Source: R-RK-3 sp963834945
GTDB taxonomy: Bacteria > Pseudomonadota > Alphaproteobacteria > Rhizobiales > Rhodomicrobiaceae
DNA: 64,000 bases
Assembly: GCA_963834945.1 (NCBI GenBank)
Contig: CAWIDT010000012.1
Coordinates: 124,001-188,000, forward strand
Direction: 5' to 3'
The notes under the pieces are model-generated. The model was given only the letters and a program-made list of their open reading frames with translations, ran no database searches and was not told the DNA's origin. Positions 17,418 through 26,252 of this stretch are shown here, piece after piece (position 1 is the first letter of the stretch; each line of letters begins with the position of its first letter). The position numbers and the translations under genes are program-made.

Positions 17418-18272
17418 TCATCCGGCCGGGCTTGAGCGCCGGACGGGCGCGGAAGCGCGCAGCAGCATCGGGATGACGAGCAATTCCGCCCCGGCCAGCA
17501 GCAAACCGGAAAACAGGAAGATGATGCTGGCCATGGCGTTCAGCGACGGGTCGGCGGAGGCGGCCAGATAGGTGTAGATCGTCACGGGCAAGGTCTGATT
17601 GAAGCCGGAGACGAACCAGGCGATGACGAACTCATCGAAGGAAAAGGTGAAGGCCAGCAGCCAGCCGCCCGCTATGCCGGCCAGCGCGGAAGGCAGGATG
17701 ACCTTCCACAGCGCCTGCCATTCGGTCGCGCCGAGATTCCAGGCCGCCTCTTCGAGCGAGTTGGGGAGCTGGCTGAGGCGAAGCTGGATCACCGCCATCG
17801 CGGGGGGCGTCGTCAGCGCGACATGGGCGATGACGATGCTATAGAGCTGGCCCTCCAGATGGATGCGGCCCAAGAGACCCAGAAAGCCGATGCCCAGGAT
17901 CAGCGGCGGGACCAGGATCGGCAGCACGATGACAATAGCAAGCAGCGAACGGCCTGGAAAGGCGAAGCGGTTGATGGCGTAGGCGGCGCTGAAGCCAATC
18001 ACACTGGCGATGGTCGCGGCGAGCGGCGAGACCTTGAGGCTGTTCCACAGCGCCGTAAGCAGCGTGTCGTCGCTGAGCAGCTTCTCGTACCAGCGCAGCG
18101 ACCATCCCTGTCCGGGAATGGAGGCATATTGGTTCTTCTGGAACGAAAACACCACCAGCGTCACCACCGGCAGGAAAAGAAACACGAAAGCCAGCCCCAG
18201 ATAGCAGCGCCCCAGCAGCCGCAGGAGACCGCCGCCGTCAGGATTTTTCGCTCGGGTAACGACCGCCTGCAT
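17418..18272 (-). CDS. ABC transporter permease, PotC-like
   Basis: 284 residues with about six membrane helices. The BPD-type EAA loop reads EEAAWNLGATEWQALWKVIL at about residues 185-204, where permeases contact the ATPase. The family is the spermidine/putrescine/Fe3+ importer inner-membrane component (PotC/YdcV class). It lies 2 bases after the PotB-like permease and forms the membrane channel with it. The substrate is probably a cationic amine or related compound, inferred from the binding protein class. Confidence 0.9.
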   Translation of the reverse strand: MQAVVTRAKNPDGGGLLRLLGRCYLGLAFVFLFLPVVTLVVFSFQKNQYASIPGQGWSLRWYEKLLSDDTLLTALWNSLKVSPLAATIASVIGFSAAYAINRFAFPGRSLLAIVIVLPILVPPLILGIGFLGLLGRIHLEGQLYSIVIAHVALTTPPAMAVIQLRLSQLPNSLEEAAWNLGATEWQALWKVILPSALAGIAGGWLLAFTFSFDEFVIAWFVSGFNQTLPVTIYTYLAASADPSLNAMASIIFLFSGLLLAGAELLVIPMLLRASAPVRRSSPAG

Positions 18273-18274
18273 GA

Positions 18275-19201
18275 TCAGTTAATGCTCCGATGCGCCGATT
18301 CGGAGCCTTTCAGCCCGCACAGCAGGATGCCGACGAGGATCAGCACGAGGATGAGCGCCAGCACGCAAGTGCGCGGCAGGTTGGTCGATGAGGAAAAATC
18401 GCTCATGATCATGTTGGAGAACAACGGCACCGAGCCGACCAGCGACCGCCCTGCCCCGCCGCCGAGGATCGATCCGGACAGCACGTCGCCGAAACTGATG
18501 ATGCTGGCAAAGCACAGCGACTGCACGATCCCCACCCGGCTCAGCGGCAGGATCACGCTGCGGAACACGTTCCAGCGGGTGGCGCCCAGATTCCGCGCCG
18601 CCTCGATCAGATCGCGGTCGATGCTTTTCACCGTCACGAACAGGATGACGATGATCACCGGCGCCATATAGTGCAGCAGCCCGATGCGAGTGGCGACCTG
18701 GGTGTTGAGGATGCCGAGCTGGAAATCCAGCCCCATGGCGGAGAAAGTCGAATTGATGACGCCGCGCTTGGCCAGCAGGATCTGCCAGGCGAAGACCCGC
18801 AGGATGTAGCTTGTCCAGAAGGGCGCGATGGCCAGCAGAAGCGCCAGCCGATGCAGGCGCTGCGGCAGCGTGAAGACCAGGGCCAGCACGAACAGCCCGC
18901 AAAGCACAACGGCGATAACGGCCGTGGTGGTGGAGACGTAGAACGATTGCAGGATCGCGATCGCGTAGTTCGATTTGGCGAAAAGCTGCTGCGCGACATC
19001 GGTATAATTCTGGAAGGTGAAGGCGGGCACGACGCGGTAGTTCTCGATCCGCCAGAAACTGATCGCCAGCAGGAAGACCATCGGGCCGATGAAGAACATG
19101 AGCGAATAGGCGATCGGCAGGCCGAGCGTAAAGGTCATCAGATAGTTGATCTTGCCGCGCGGCTTCGGAACGGGAAGCGCAAAGGCGTCCGCGACGCTCA
19201 T
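18275..19201 (-). CDS. ABC transporter permease, PotB-like
   Basis: 308 residues beginning MSVADAFALPVPKPRGKINY. Six or so membrane helices and an EAA loop (LIEAARNLGATRWNVFRSVI) place it in the PotB/YdcU permease class. The start overlaps the end of the frameshifted ATPase gene by four bases (ATGA), so translation is coupled. It pairs with the permease at 17418-18272. Confidence 0.9.
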   Translation of the reverse strand: MSVADAFALPVPKPRGKINYLMTFTLGLPIAYSLMFFIGPMVFLLAISFWRIENYRVVPAFTFQNYTDVAQQLFAKSNYAIAILQSFYVSTTTAVIAVVLCGLFVLALVFTLPQRLHRLALLLAIAPFWTSYILRVFAWQILLAKRGVINSTFSAMGLDFQLGILNTQVATRIGLLHYMAPVIIVILFVTVKSIDRDLIEAARNLGATRWNVFRSVILPLSRVGIVQSLCFASIISFGDVLSGSILGGGAGRSLVGSVPLFSNMIMSDFSSSTNLPRTCVLALILVLILVGILLCGLKGSESAHRSIN

Positions 19202-20461
19202 GGCAGCGCCCCTCCGAGGCGGACATAGGATTTGCCGCCGGGTATGTTTTTGAGGCTCGGAACGACGCTCGGGCCGATCAGCACGCAGTCACCCGGCGAC
19301 CAGTAGACATCCATCGTGGCGCCAGGGACGGGCGAGGCGCCGCTGAACGGCTCGGGCGCGATCATGCGGATCTCGGAGCCACCGGGCAGTTGCAGGTAAT
19401 GCACGACCTGGGAGCCGGTGAATTCCGTCTGAACGAGGACCGCCTGAACGTGGTTCTCATGCGCCACGCCGGCCGGCCGCTGGCGCATCTTGCTCGCCTG
19501 GATGACCAAAGTCGCCGATGATTTGGGGCCGGGGCGGAAGCTGCGTTCGGCCTGATCGGCGGGCCAGGTTACGAAGAACCGCCCCGAATTCGCAGTCGAG
19601 CGCGATGAGCTCTCCGTCGACGGATGCGACCCGCCCTTCCAGCAGATTGTTCGAACCGACAAATTCGGCGGCAAACCGCGTCTGCGGCCAGAGATAGATC
19701 TCGCGCGGCGTGCCGATCTGCTCGATCTGGCCGCGATTCATCACCACGACGCGGTCGGCGGTGGAGAACGCCTCGCTCTGATTGTGGGTGATATAGACAA
19801 AGGCGATACCGAGCGTCTGTTGCAGGCGCTTCATCTCGGCTTGCATATGGACGCGCAGATTGGCGTCCAGCGCACTCAGCGGCTCATCGAGCAGCAGGAT
19901 TTCCGGCTCGGTGACCAGCGCGCGGGCAATCGCGACGCGCTGCCTCTGGCCGCCCGAAAGCACCGTCACGCGCGCGTCGAGAAATTCGGTCAGGCGGACC
20001 ATTTCGGCGATGGCGGCGACTTTGGCATCGATGGTCCTGCGGTCGAGCTTTTGCAGCTTGAGGCCGAATTCGATATTGCGGCGAACATTGAGATGGGGAA
20101 ACAGCGCGTAATTCTGCCAGACCAGCCGTATATTGCGCTTGTGCACCGGCACCTGATCGACCGGCTTGCCGCGCGCGAGCAAGGTGCCGCTGTCCGCCGT
20201 CTCCAGGCCGGCGATGATCCGCAGCAAGGTCGTCTTGCCGCAGCCGCTCGGTCCCATGATTGCCAGGAACTCGCCGCGTTCGACGTTGAAGGTGACATCA
20301 TCGAGCGCGAGATGGCCATCGAAGCTTTTGCTGATGCGCCGGATCTCCAGGTCGGGAGATGCGGCGGCGGTTGCCGAGACGGCTTCGGGCGTGGTTTTGG
20401 TGTCCTCGGACGCGGGCGGCACGGAGCTGGTAAAATCCATTTCCTTCGTCCAGGCCGTCAT
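19198..20461 (-). pseudogene. PotA-like ABC transporter ATP-binding protein, frameshifted before the TOBE region
   Basis: The ATPase domain is intact in one frame: Walker A GPSGCGKTTLLR, signature LSGGQRQRVAIARAL, Walker B EILLLDEPLSALD, and the H-loop YITHN. After LDCEFG at about 19585 the frame changes: removing one base from the CCCC run at 19582-19585 restores GRFFVTWPADQAERSFRPGP and a normal TOBE-like tail ending VRLGGALP at 19198. As read, the protein would end at 19457 with an aberrant tail. The start at 20461 (MTAWTKE) follows GAAGGACC. It energises the PotB/C-like permeases. A real mutation and a sequencing error are equally possible. Confidence 0.8.
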
Positions 20462-20514
20462 CGATGGTCCTTCATGCATGATCGGAATTTTGGACTCGCC
20501 ACCGCACCCCGTTT

Positions 20515-20594
20515 GTCATCCCTGCGCAAGCGGGGATCCAGTATTCCACCACACATTCAAGCGTTTACTGGATTCCCGCTTGCGCAGGGATGAC
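20515..20594. repeat. 29-base inverted repeat (REP-like hairpin) between binding-protein and ATPase genes
   Basis: Left arm 20515-20543 begins GTCATCCCTGCGCAAGCGGG; right arm 20566-20594 is its reverse complement with one mismatch; the loop is 22 bases. It lies in the 170-base gap inside the transporter operon, where it could stabilise the upstream binding-protein mRNA or attenuate downstream genes. The core resembles the small hairpin CCCGCcttcGCGGG at 31081-31094. Confidence 0.75.
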
Positions 20595-20631
20595 ATTGAA
20601 GCGCGCGCCCTGGACGGCCCACAGTATCTGC

Positions 20632-21825
20632 TCAAGCCGACTTGAAGGCGTTGAAGATCGCCTGCCATTCGGCTTCCGGCTGCTTTACGGGAAGGCCGCG
20701 CGGCGATGTCAGCTCGATATATCTCTCGACCAGCAGCTTCCCCGGCGCCTGCGGGTCGGGGATATATTTCATGATGGTCTTCTGCTGGTCGTTCCAGTAA
20801 TCCACCACCTTCATATTCGGCGCCCGCGCCTTGAACCCCTTGGTGTAGACCAGCTTGGCCTGCACCTCGGGACCGCTCATATATTCGATCCATTTATGCG
20901 CCAGCTCCTGATTGGCGCCATCGGCGCACAGGCAGGCGGCCTCGCTCCAGCGGATCGATCCTTCCTTCGGCACGGTGGATTTGAAATTGTCGTAGCCGGC
21001 GACCGTCATCTCGATGTCCATGTCGCCATAGGGCGTAACGATGGCATCCTCATTGACGAGCGCCGTAACCAGCCCCTGGTTCTGCGGCGCGAAGGAGACG
21101 ATTTGCGGCCGCAGCTTGAACAGCCATTCCTTGACCTGGACGAGCTGCTCGGCGGTCAAATCGTAGGGCGTCGGGTTATTGGGGAACAGCGCCAGGCTGG
21201 CGTTGCTCATATTGGGCAGATACCAATCGAACATCACCGTCTTCTTGGTGAATTTCGGCATGAACAGGTTGCTCCAGCTCTCCACCTCCTCATCCGAGAC
21301 GAATTTGGTGTTGTAGGAGATGCCATAGAAGCTGAAGCGGGTGCCGATGCCCCAGGTGGTCGCGGCATCGCCGGTCCGCAGCGGGGCAAAATCCTGGTAG
21401 GAGGGATGGAACTCCTTCAAATGCGGGAAGTCGGCCTTCTTCAGTGGCACGACCGCATTCTGCGCGACGAATTTCTGCACATATTCGGCGTCGCTGATGA
21501 TCGCGTCGAATGTGCCCTTCGGCGTCTGCGAATAGAACTGCATCATCTGCTCGCCGCCGATGTAGTTCTTGAACTCGACCTTGACGCCGTTGGCCTCCTC
21601 GAACGGGCCGACCACCGGCTTTTCGTCGTAGCCGGGCCATGCCAGAACGCGCAGCGTCTTGGAGGCTGCCCTGGCCTTGTTGATGATGGTGAGATTCGAC
21701 CAGGACACAACGCCGGCGGCGGCTGCGGCCGAAGCGAGGAAGCGGCGCCGCGACAATCCGGAGCCGGCCGACGCGCGAGGAGCGGCGCTCTTCGCGTTCA
21801 TGGTTTTATCAGGTCGTTTTACCAC
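20632..21825 (-). CDS. Polyamine-type ABC transporter substrate-binding protein (Tat signal)
   Basis: About 397 residues. A GTG at 21825 has GGAGG six bases upstream and is preferred over the ATG at 21801, which lacks a site. The leader GLSRRRFLASAAAAAGVVSW is a twin-arginine signal, so the protein is exported folded to the periplasm. The mature part resembles PotD/PotF (LRVLAWPGYDEKPVVGPFEE; FDAIISDAEYVQKFV; TWGIGTRFSFYGISYN). It captures substrate for the permeases downstream. An ordinary spermidine/putrescine ligand is likely but not proved. Confidence 0.88.
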   Translation of the reverse strand: MVKRPDKTMNAKSAAPRASAGSGLSRRRFLASAAAAAGVVSWSNLTIINKARAASKTLRVLAWPGYDEKPVVGPFEEANGVKVEFKNYIGGEQMMQFYSQTPKGTFDAIISDAEYVQKFVAQNAVVPLKKADFPHLKEFHPSYQDFAPLRTGDAATTWGIGTRFSFYGISYNTKFVSDEEVESWSNLFMPKFTKKTVMFDWYLPNMSNASLALFPNNPTPYDLTAEQLVQVKEWLFKLRPQIVSFAPQNQGLVTALVNEDAIVTPYGDMDIEMTVAGYDNFKSTVPKEGSIRWSEAACLCADGANQELAHKWIEYMSGPEVQAKLVYTKGFKARAPNMKVVDYWNDQQKTIMKYIPDPQAPGKLLVERYIELTSPRGLPVKQPEAEWQAIFNAFKSA

Positions 21826-21991
21826 GGTACCCTCCAGGCTGGATTTCGATTGGGTTTTTGAGACTGCTGCTGGTTCATAATCATGCAAGGGGCATGCCAG
21901 ATTGAAATCGGGGGACGAATGTTCCACAAAAATCCCGTTTAAGTCTTGGCAAACAGGTTTCCATGACTATCGTTCGCGCAAATGTACTGCA

Positions 21992-22017
21992 CATCTCGCG
22001 AATGAATACGCGAGATG
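21992..22017. promoter_or_regulatory. Perfect 9-base inverted repeat upstream of the binding-protein gene
   Basis: CATCTCGCG, eight-base spacer AATGAATA, then CGCGAGATG. It lies in an AT-rich 238-base gap between the VOC gene and the binding-protein gene. There is no U-tract, so an operator is more likely than a terminator. The LysR regulator of this cluster is one candidate ligand. Confidence 0.45.
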
Positions 22018-22063
22018 ACTGAATAATATTCATATGCTTATGTTTTTGATTAAGCTTTCATCG

Positions 22064-22579
22064 CTAGGCACTCTGATTGGATGAAAGACGCGGATACGTC
22101 TCCGGGTCGAAAAAGACTTCGCCGGCGGAATAGGCGTGCTCCGGCGCGATCGGGCCATGCGGCTCGCCTTCATTCGCCGCATCGAAGGTCAGCTCGACCT
22201 GCACGCCGCTCGGATCGTAGACGAAAAGCTGCCAAAGCGTCGTCTCCGGGATGATCACCTCGCGCCAGGGCAGCCCATGTTTCATGAACCGGCGGCGATA
22301 GGCGTCATGCCCGATCGCGGTAAACGACACATGGTCGATGGTCCCGGTGCCATAGGGCGCAATCCCGGTCGGGCCCATTCCGGGGCCTCCCGCCCAGATG
22401 TGGATGATCTGCTCGCCCACCGGCGAGGAGCATGCCAGCCACGCCCCAGGATTGGCGAGCGGCGGGCGAGGCGCCTCCCGCAGGCCGAGAATGTCCTTGT
22501 AGAAGACCAGCGTCTGTTGCAGATCGTTGGTCTTGACCAGGACGTGGAACAGGCTGGTTATGCCGCAGACGTCGGTCAT
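22064..22579 (-). CDS. VOC-superfamily (glyoxalase/dioxygenase fold) protein
   Basis: 171 residues from MTDVCGITSLFHVLVKTNDL with a strong AAGGAGG site. One vicinal-oxygen-chelate module pair: FHVLVKTNDLQQTLVFYKDILGLRE at the start and IDHVSFTAIGHDAYRRRFMK in the middle, then WQLFVYDPSGVQVELTFD, which provides the usual metal-binding Glu. The reaction is unknown. It is the fourth gene of a tight minus-strand run, 34 bases after the gamma-glutamyltransferase-family gene. Confidence 0.82.
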   Translation of the reverse strand: MTDVCGITSLFHVLVKTNDLQQTLVFYKDILGLREAPRPPLANPGAWLACSSPVGEQIIHIWAGGPGMGPTGIAPYGTGTIDHVSFTAIGHDAYRRRFMKHGLPWREVIIPETTLWQLFVYDPSGVQVELTFDAANEGEPHGPIAPEHAYSAGEVFFDPETYPRLSSNQSA

Positions 22580-22613
22580 CGCGTCGCCTCCTTCTTTGCT
22601 GAGCGAAACTCGG

Positions 22614-24236
22614 TCACCATGCGCCGACCGCCCCATCGCTGCGCGGGTCGGCGGCGCCTTCGAGGGCGCCGTCGAGATGCCGGACGATCGCGCCGGCATG
22701 GCCCATCAGATCGCTGAACGCCTCGACGATTTCCACCTCGTGCCCGGCGTCACGCAATTGCTGCACCAGCGCGGGATCGAAGCGGTCTTCGAGCTTCAAT
22801 GTCGCGCCATCATCGGCCCATCGGCGGCCAAGAAGCCAGCGCGGCGCGGTGACGGACGCCTGCAGCGCCTGACCAAAGCCGGCATAGCGAGAAAATATCG
22901 CCGCCTGGGTCTGCGGCTGGCCGTCACCGCCCATGGCGCCATAGACCATGGTGCGGCCGTCGCCGAACGCGGCGATCGCGGTGCTGAGCGTGTGAAATGG
23001 CAGAGCGCGCGGCCGGAGAGCGCGCGGCCCACGGGCGCCGAGCGTGAAGGAGATGCCCCGGTTCTGCCAGAGGATGCCGGTTTCCGGCAGCACGACCCCT
23101 GAGCCGAAATCGAAATAGAGGCTCTGAATGGTGCTCGCCACACGTCCTTCCGCGTCCATCGCCGCGAGCCAGACCGTATCGCCGCCCGCAGCATCGGGCT
23201 CCCAGGGACCGGCGCGGTGCGGGTCGATGCCGGCTGCGAGCGTGTCGAGATAGGCCGGGTCGAGCAGGGCGGCCGGATCGATGCTCATATGCGCCGGGTC
23301 GCCGACGTGCCGATTGCGATCGGCGAATGCGCATTTTGTCGCCTCGACGATGGCGTGCAAATGGGCAAAGCCGTCCGCGTGCTCGATTTCGAGCCGGTCG
23401 AGCAGCGCCAGGATGACCAGCGACGTGATCCCTTGCGTCGGCGGCGGCAGGTTGAACAGCCGCACGCCGGGGAGGTCGAGACGTAAGGGCGCGGCCAGTT
23501 GCGAGCGATGCTCGCGCAGGTCGGCGGCGCTGATCGGTGCGCCGGCCCGGTCGAGATCGGCGGCGATGCTGGCGGCGATTTCGCCGCGATAGAAATCGTC
23601 GAGCCCCGCCTCGGCAAGACGGCGGAATGTCCGGGCGAGCGCCGGGTTTGAAAGGCGCGCGCCCATCGGCGGGCAAGCCCCGGCATCGAGGAAAACGCTG
23701 GCGAAACCCGGCACATCGGCAAGCTCGGCAAAGCCCTCGCGCGTCAGTTGCGCCTGGCTGCGCGTGACCGAGATGCCGTGCTCCGCATAGTCGATCGCGT
23801 CGCGGAAAAGCCGGTGCAGATCGGGCTTTCGTCTCCAGCCCTGGCTGATGTCGAGCGCCGTCCGCCATCCATCCACCGCCCCGGCGACGGTGTTGGCCGC
23901 AAGCGGGCCGCGCGCCGGGATGGCGGATAAGCCGTTGCGGCGGTAAAGATCGGCGGCGACCCGCGCGCCCGTACGCCCGGCGGCGCAAATCGCCACCGGA
24001 TCGCGCCCCGGCTCCTGGATCAGCCAATAGCCGTCACCGCCAACTCCGGACATATGCGGATAGACGACGGACAGCGTTGCAGCCGCCGCCACCACCGCCT
24101 CGATGGCCGATCCGCCCGCCTTCAGCTCCGCCAGACCCGATTGGCTGGCCAGATGATGCGGCGTCGTGACGATGCCGCGTGCGGTCAGGGGCGTATTCAG
24201 CACCGTGCCGGCCCATCCGCGTTTGTGAAAGCCCAC
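22614..24236 (-). CDS. Gamma-glutamyltransferase-family Ntn hydrolase (cytoplasmic type)
   Basis: 540 residues, GTG start after AAAGG. N-terminal GIVTTPHHLASQSGLAELKAGGSAIEAVVAAAA and GVGGDGYWLI are typical of the family. The autoprocessing nucleophile is expected at T354 in GGDTVWLAAMDAEG. There is no signal peptide, unlike the second family member at 38504-40294. Such enzymes hydrolyse gamma-glutamyl compounds or related amides (some act on cephalosporin side chains). Its place among an amine transporter and a 2OG oxygenase suggests a role in using gamma-glutamylated or amide nitrogen compounds. Confidence 0.87.
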   Translation of the reverse strand: MGFHKRGWAGTVLNTPLTARGIVTTPHHLASQSGLAELKAGGSAIEAVVAAAATLSVVYPHMSGVGGDGYWLIQEPGRDPVAICAAGRTGARVAADLYRRNGLSAIPARGPLAANTVAGAVDGWRTALDISQGWRRKPDLHRLFRDAIDYAEHGISVTRSQAQLTREGFAELADVPGFASVFLDAGACPPMGARLSNPALARTFRRLAEAGLDDFYRGEIAASIAADLDRAGAPISAADLREHRSQLAAPLRLDLPGVRLFNLPPPTQGITSLVILALLDRLEIEHADGFAHLHAIVEATKCAFADRNRHVGDPAHMSIDPAALLDPAYLDTLAAGIDPHRAGPWEPDAAGGDTVWLAAMDAEGRVASTIQSLYFDFGSGVVLPETGILWQNRGISFTLGARGPRALRPRALPFHTLSTAIAAFGDGRTMVYGAMGGDGQPQTQAAIFSRYAGFGQALQASVTAPRWLLGRRWADDGATLKLEDRFDPALVQQLRDAGHEVEIVEAFSDLMGHAGAIVRHLDGALEGAADPRSDGAVGAW

Positions 24237-24255
24237 CCAGTGACCTTTCGTTTCA

Positions 24256-25305
24256 TCAATTGTCCGGCGCCGTGCGGTTTAGCTTCCGTGCCTCCTGGCC
24301 GAAAGAAGAAAGCCCCAAGCTTCCCTCGGGAAGGCTGAGTTCACCCCGGTCGCGCCTATCTTGCAGATATTTGAAGGTGAGGACCGTCTGCGCGTGCAGA
24401 TGCTCGCCCGCGACGATGTCGTCGAAGGCGGCGGGCCGCTCGGCCGATACGAATTGCGGCAACGGCCTTATGACGGCGGAATAATCGCAGGAGAAGAAAA
24501 GCGGGAACGAATAGCGCTCCTCCTTGACACTGCGGACGCGGTGCGAGGTCGCGGTGAAGGCGCCATTGGAGAGCACTTCAAGCATGTCGCCGATATTGAC
24601 CACGAAGGTTCCGGCGACCGGCGGCACATCGATCCATTCACCGCTGCCGTTCATCGCTTCGAGGCCAGGGGCGGTCGGCAGCAGCAAGGTGAACAGTTCA
24701 TAATCGGTATGCGCGCCAATCCCGGGACGGTCCGCGCGGCCGGCGTGAAACGGATAATGGATCAGCCGCAATTGCGATGGCGGCTTGATTACATATTGAT
24801 CGAGGAATTCCGCGGATAGCCCGAGCGCTTCGGAGAAGCCGCGCAGCAGCCGCCGGCCCAGCCGATACACCGCATCATAATAGGCCATGACCGCCGCGCG
24901 GAATCCGGGCAGGCCCTCCGGCCACTGGTTGGGGCCGAGCAGCGGATTGCCGGCAAGATAGTCGGCGTCGTCGGGACCCAGATCGATCGAGAGGTCGAAG
25001 GCCTCCTTGCGGTCGGGCGTGCCGCCCGCGAACACCTCTTCGCCCTCGGGAACATAGCCCCGATGATTGCGGGAGTTGCCGATATAGACCTTCATCTTTT
25101 CGGCGAGCGGCAGCGCGAAGAAGGCTTTCGCCGCCGCGATCAGCTCCGCCGGCAAGGCCTCGGGCACGCCGTGACCAGCCACGTAGAGAAAGCCGATGTC
25201 CCGGGCGCAGGCCCGCAGCGTCTCGACGCATGCGGCATGGCTCGCCGGATCGGAACCGCCAAGCATCGAAATATCGACCACCGGAATTGTCTCGAACGCG
25301 CTCAC
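24256..25305 (-). CDS. 2-oxoglutarate/Fe(II) oxygenase, isopenicillin N synthase family
   Basis: 349 residues. The N-terminal DIOX_N region (IPVVDISMLGGSDPASHAAC; FLYVAGHGVP) precedes the jelly-roll core. Iron ligands H199 and D201 (GAHTDYE) and H255 (SHRV) are present, as is R264 with S266 (RYSFP) for the 2-oxoglutarate carboxylate, so the enzyme looks active. It belongs to the bacterial group often annotated isopenicillin N synthase-like; true penicillin synthesis is not suggested by context. It overlaps the upstream unknown gene by four bases and precedes the gamma-glutamyltransferase-family gene by 19. Confidence 0.9.
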   Translation of the reverse strand: MSAFETIPVVDISMLGGSDPASHAACVETLRACARDIGFLYVAGHGVPEALPAELIAAAKAFFALPLAEKMKVYIGNSRNHRGYVPEGEEVFAGGTPDRKEAFDLSIDLGPDDADYLAGNPLLGPNQWPEGLPGFRAAVMAYYDAVYRLGRRLLRGFSEALGLSAEFLDQYVIKPPSQLRLIHYPFHAGRADRPGIGAHTDYELFTLLLPTAPGLEAMNGSGEWIDVPPVAGTFVVNIGDMLEVLSNGAFTATSHRVRSVKEERYSFPLFFSCDYSAVIRPLPQFVSAERPAAFDDIVAGEHLHAQTVLTFKYLQDRRDRGELSLPEGSLGLSSFGQEARKLNRTAPDN

Positions 25306-26063
25306 GCGGGCAGCCTCGCTACAGATGGCTCGCTGGGGTCTCCGCCAATGGACTGCGGGTTGCCTTCCATGGCAGCGACGCGCCAGAGTTCCCTGGCAGC
25401 GCCGGCACCTTCGGCCGGGTACGACAGCAGCACGGTGCGCCGCGCGGCGTCGGCGAATTCGACATTGGGGCAGGCGGCGCGGTCAATGCCGCCCGTCGCC
25501 AGAACGGGGCGCGGGCCGTCAGGCAGCAATTCGAACAGGCTAAACTCGGCGTGTCGGCCCGTCGCGGCGCCGGATGGGGTGGCGAGCTGGCGGGCAAAGA
25601 ACAGGAAGCGCCCAACCCTGAGCAGCCAGCCTTGCCGGCCGTCCTCCGCATGGCGCAGCGCGAGGGCGAAATCATGCTCCGACGCCGGCGCGATTCTCGC
25701 CCACCGTTCGCGATAGGCGCTGTGAACACCGTCCTCGTAAAGATCCGCGCCGATCCAGCTCAGCCGGCCTTCGTCCGGTGGCCCGGCGCGGTCGCGAAAC
25801 GAGAGCGAAGGCTCCCACCGGAATGCATCCGGCGTCTGGATGAGTTCACCGGCGAAGGCGTCGATCATCGGCGCACCGCCATTCGACGACAGGTCAGCCA
25901 GCGTGGAATGCCGGCGGTGCTCGCGGATATCGCCGCACAGGCTGGACGATTGGAGCCAGTAAACCTGGCTGTCCATATCCTCGTCGCCCAATTCGTCCAA
26001 CAACATGATCCGCTTCCAAACACCGGGCAGGTCTTCCCGGGAGACAAGCTTGTCGTTCGTCAT
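25302..26063 (-). CDS. Uncharacterised protein, possibly HRI1-like beta-barrel
   Basis: 253 residues from MTNDKLVSREDLPGVWKRIM; AAGGAG lies 11 bases upstream. No catalytic motif is recognised. The pattern VYWLQSSSLCGDIR, followed by GELIQTPDAFRWEPSLSF and SWIGADLYEDGVHSAYRERW, is reminiscent of the calycin-like HRI1 proteins known mainly from fungi; this is from memory and tentative. It is first in the operon and translationally coupled to the 2OG oxygenase, so it probably serves the same pathway. The frame extends to 26234, but that part crosses the divergent promoter. Confidence 0.65.
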   Translation of the reverse strand: MTNDKLVSREDLPGVWKRIMLLDELGDEDMDSQVYWLQSSSLCGDIREHRRHSTLADLSSNGGAPMIDAFAGELIQTPDAFRWEPSLSFRDRAGPPDEGRLSWIGADLYEDGVHSAYRERWARIAPASEHDFALALRHAEDGRQGWLLRVGRFLFFARQLATPSGAATGRHAEFSLFELLPDGPRPVLATGGIDRAACPNVEFADAARRTVLLSYPAEGAGAARELWRVAAMEGNPQSIGGDPSEPSVARLPA

Positions 26064-26160
26064 CCGGGAAACGGCTCCTTGAGGAACGCCCGCAGCTGAA
26101 GTCCATGAACGATACGGCAGATCGAGAATTGGGAAAAATTCATAATCTGGATGATGACCA

Positions 26161-26173
26161 TTGATATTATCAA
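26161..26173. promoter_or_regulatory. TTGATATTATCAA palindrome in the divergent promoter region
   Basis: A perfect 13-base palindrome in the 189-base gap between the divergent unknown gene (start 26063) and the deaminase gene (start 26253). It is followed by TGCATcgTGCATGCA. The location fits an operator controlling both directions. The binding protein is unknown. Confidence 0.4.
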
Positions 26174-26252
26174 TGCATCGTGCATGCAGAGTCCACGCGA
26201 TGGCATGCCATTTGCATCGGTCGTCCAGCCACAAAGCGAGGAGGATGCCACC

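Noticed and set aside
20515..20594. CRISPR-like repeat
   Set aside because: Only two arms in inverted orientation with a 22-base loop; no direct repeats or cas genes.
24256..25305. True isopenicillin N synthase and beta-lactam synthesis
   Set aside because: No ACV synthetase or other beta-lactam genes are present; the family name reflects fold only.
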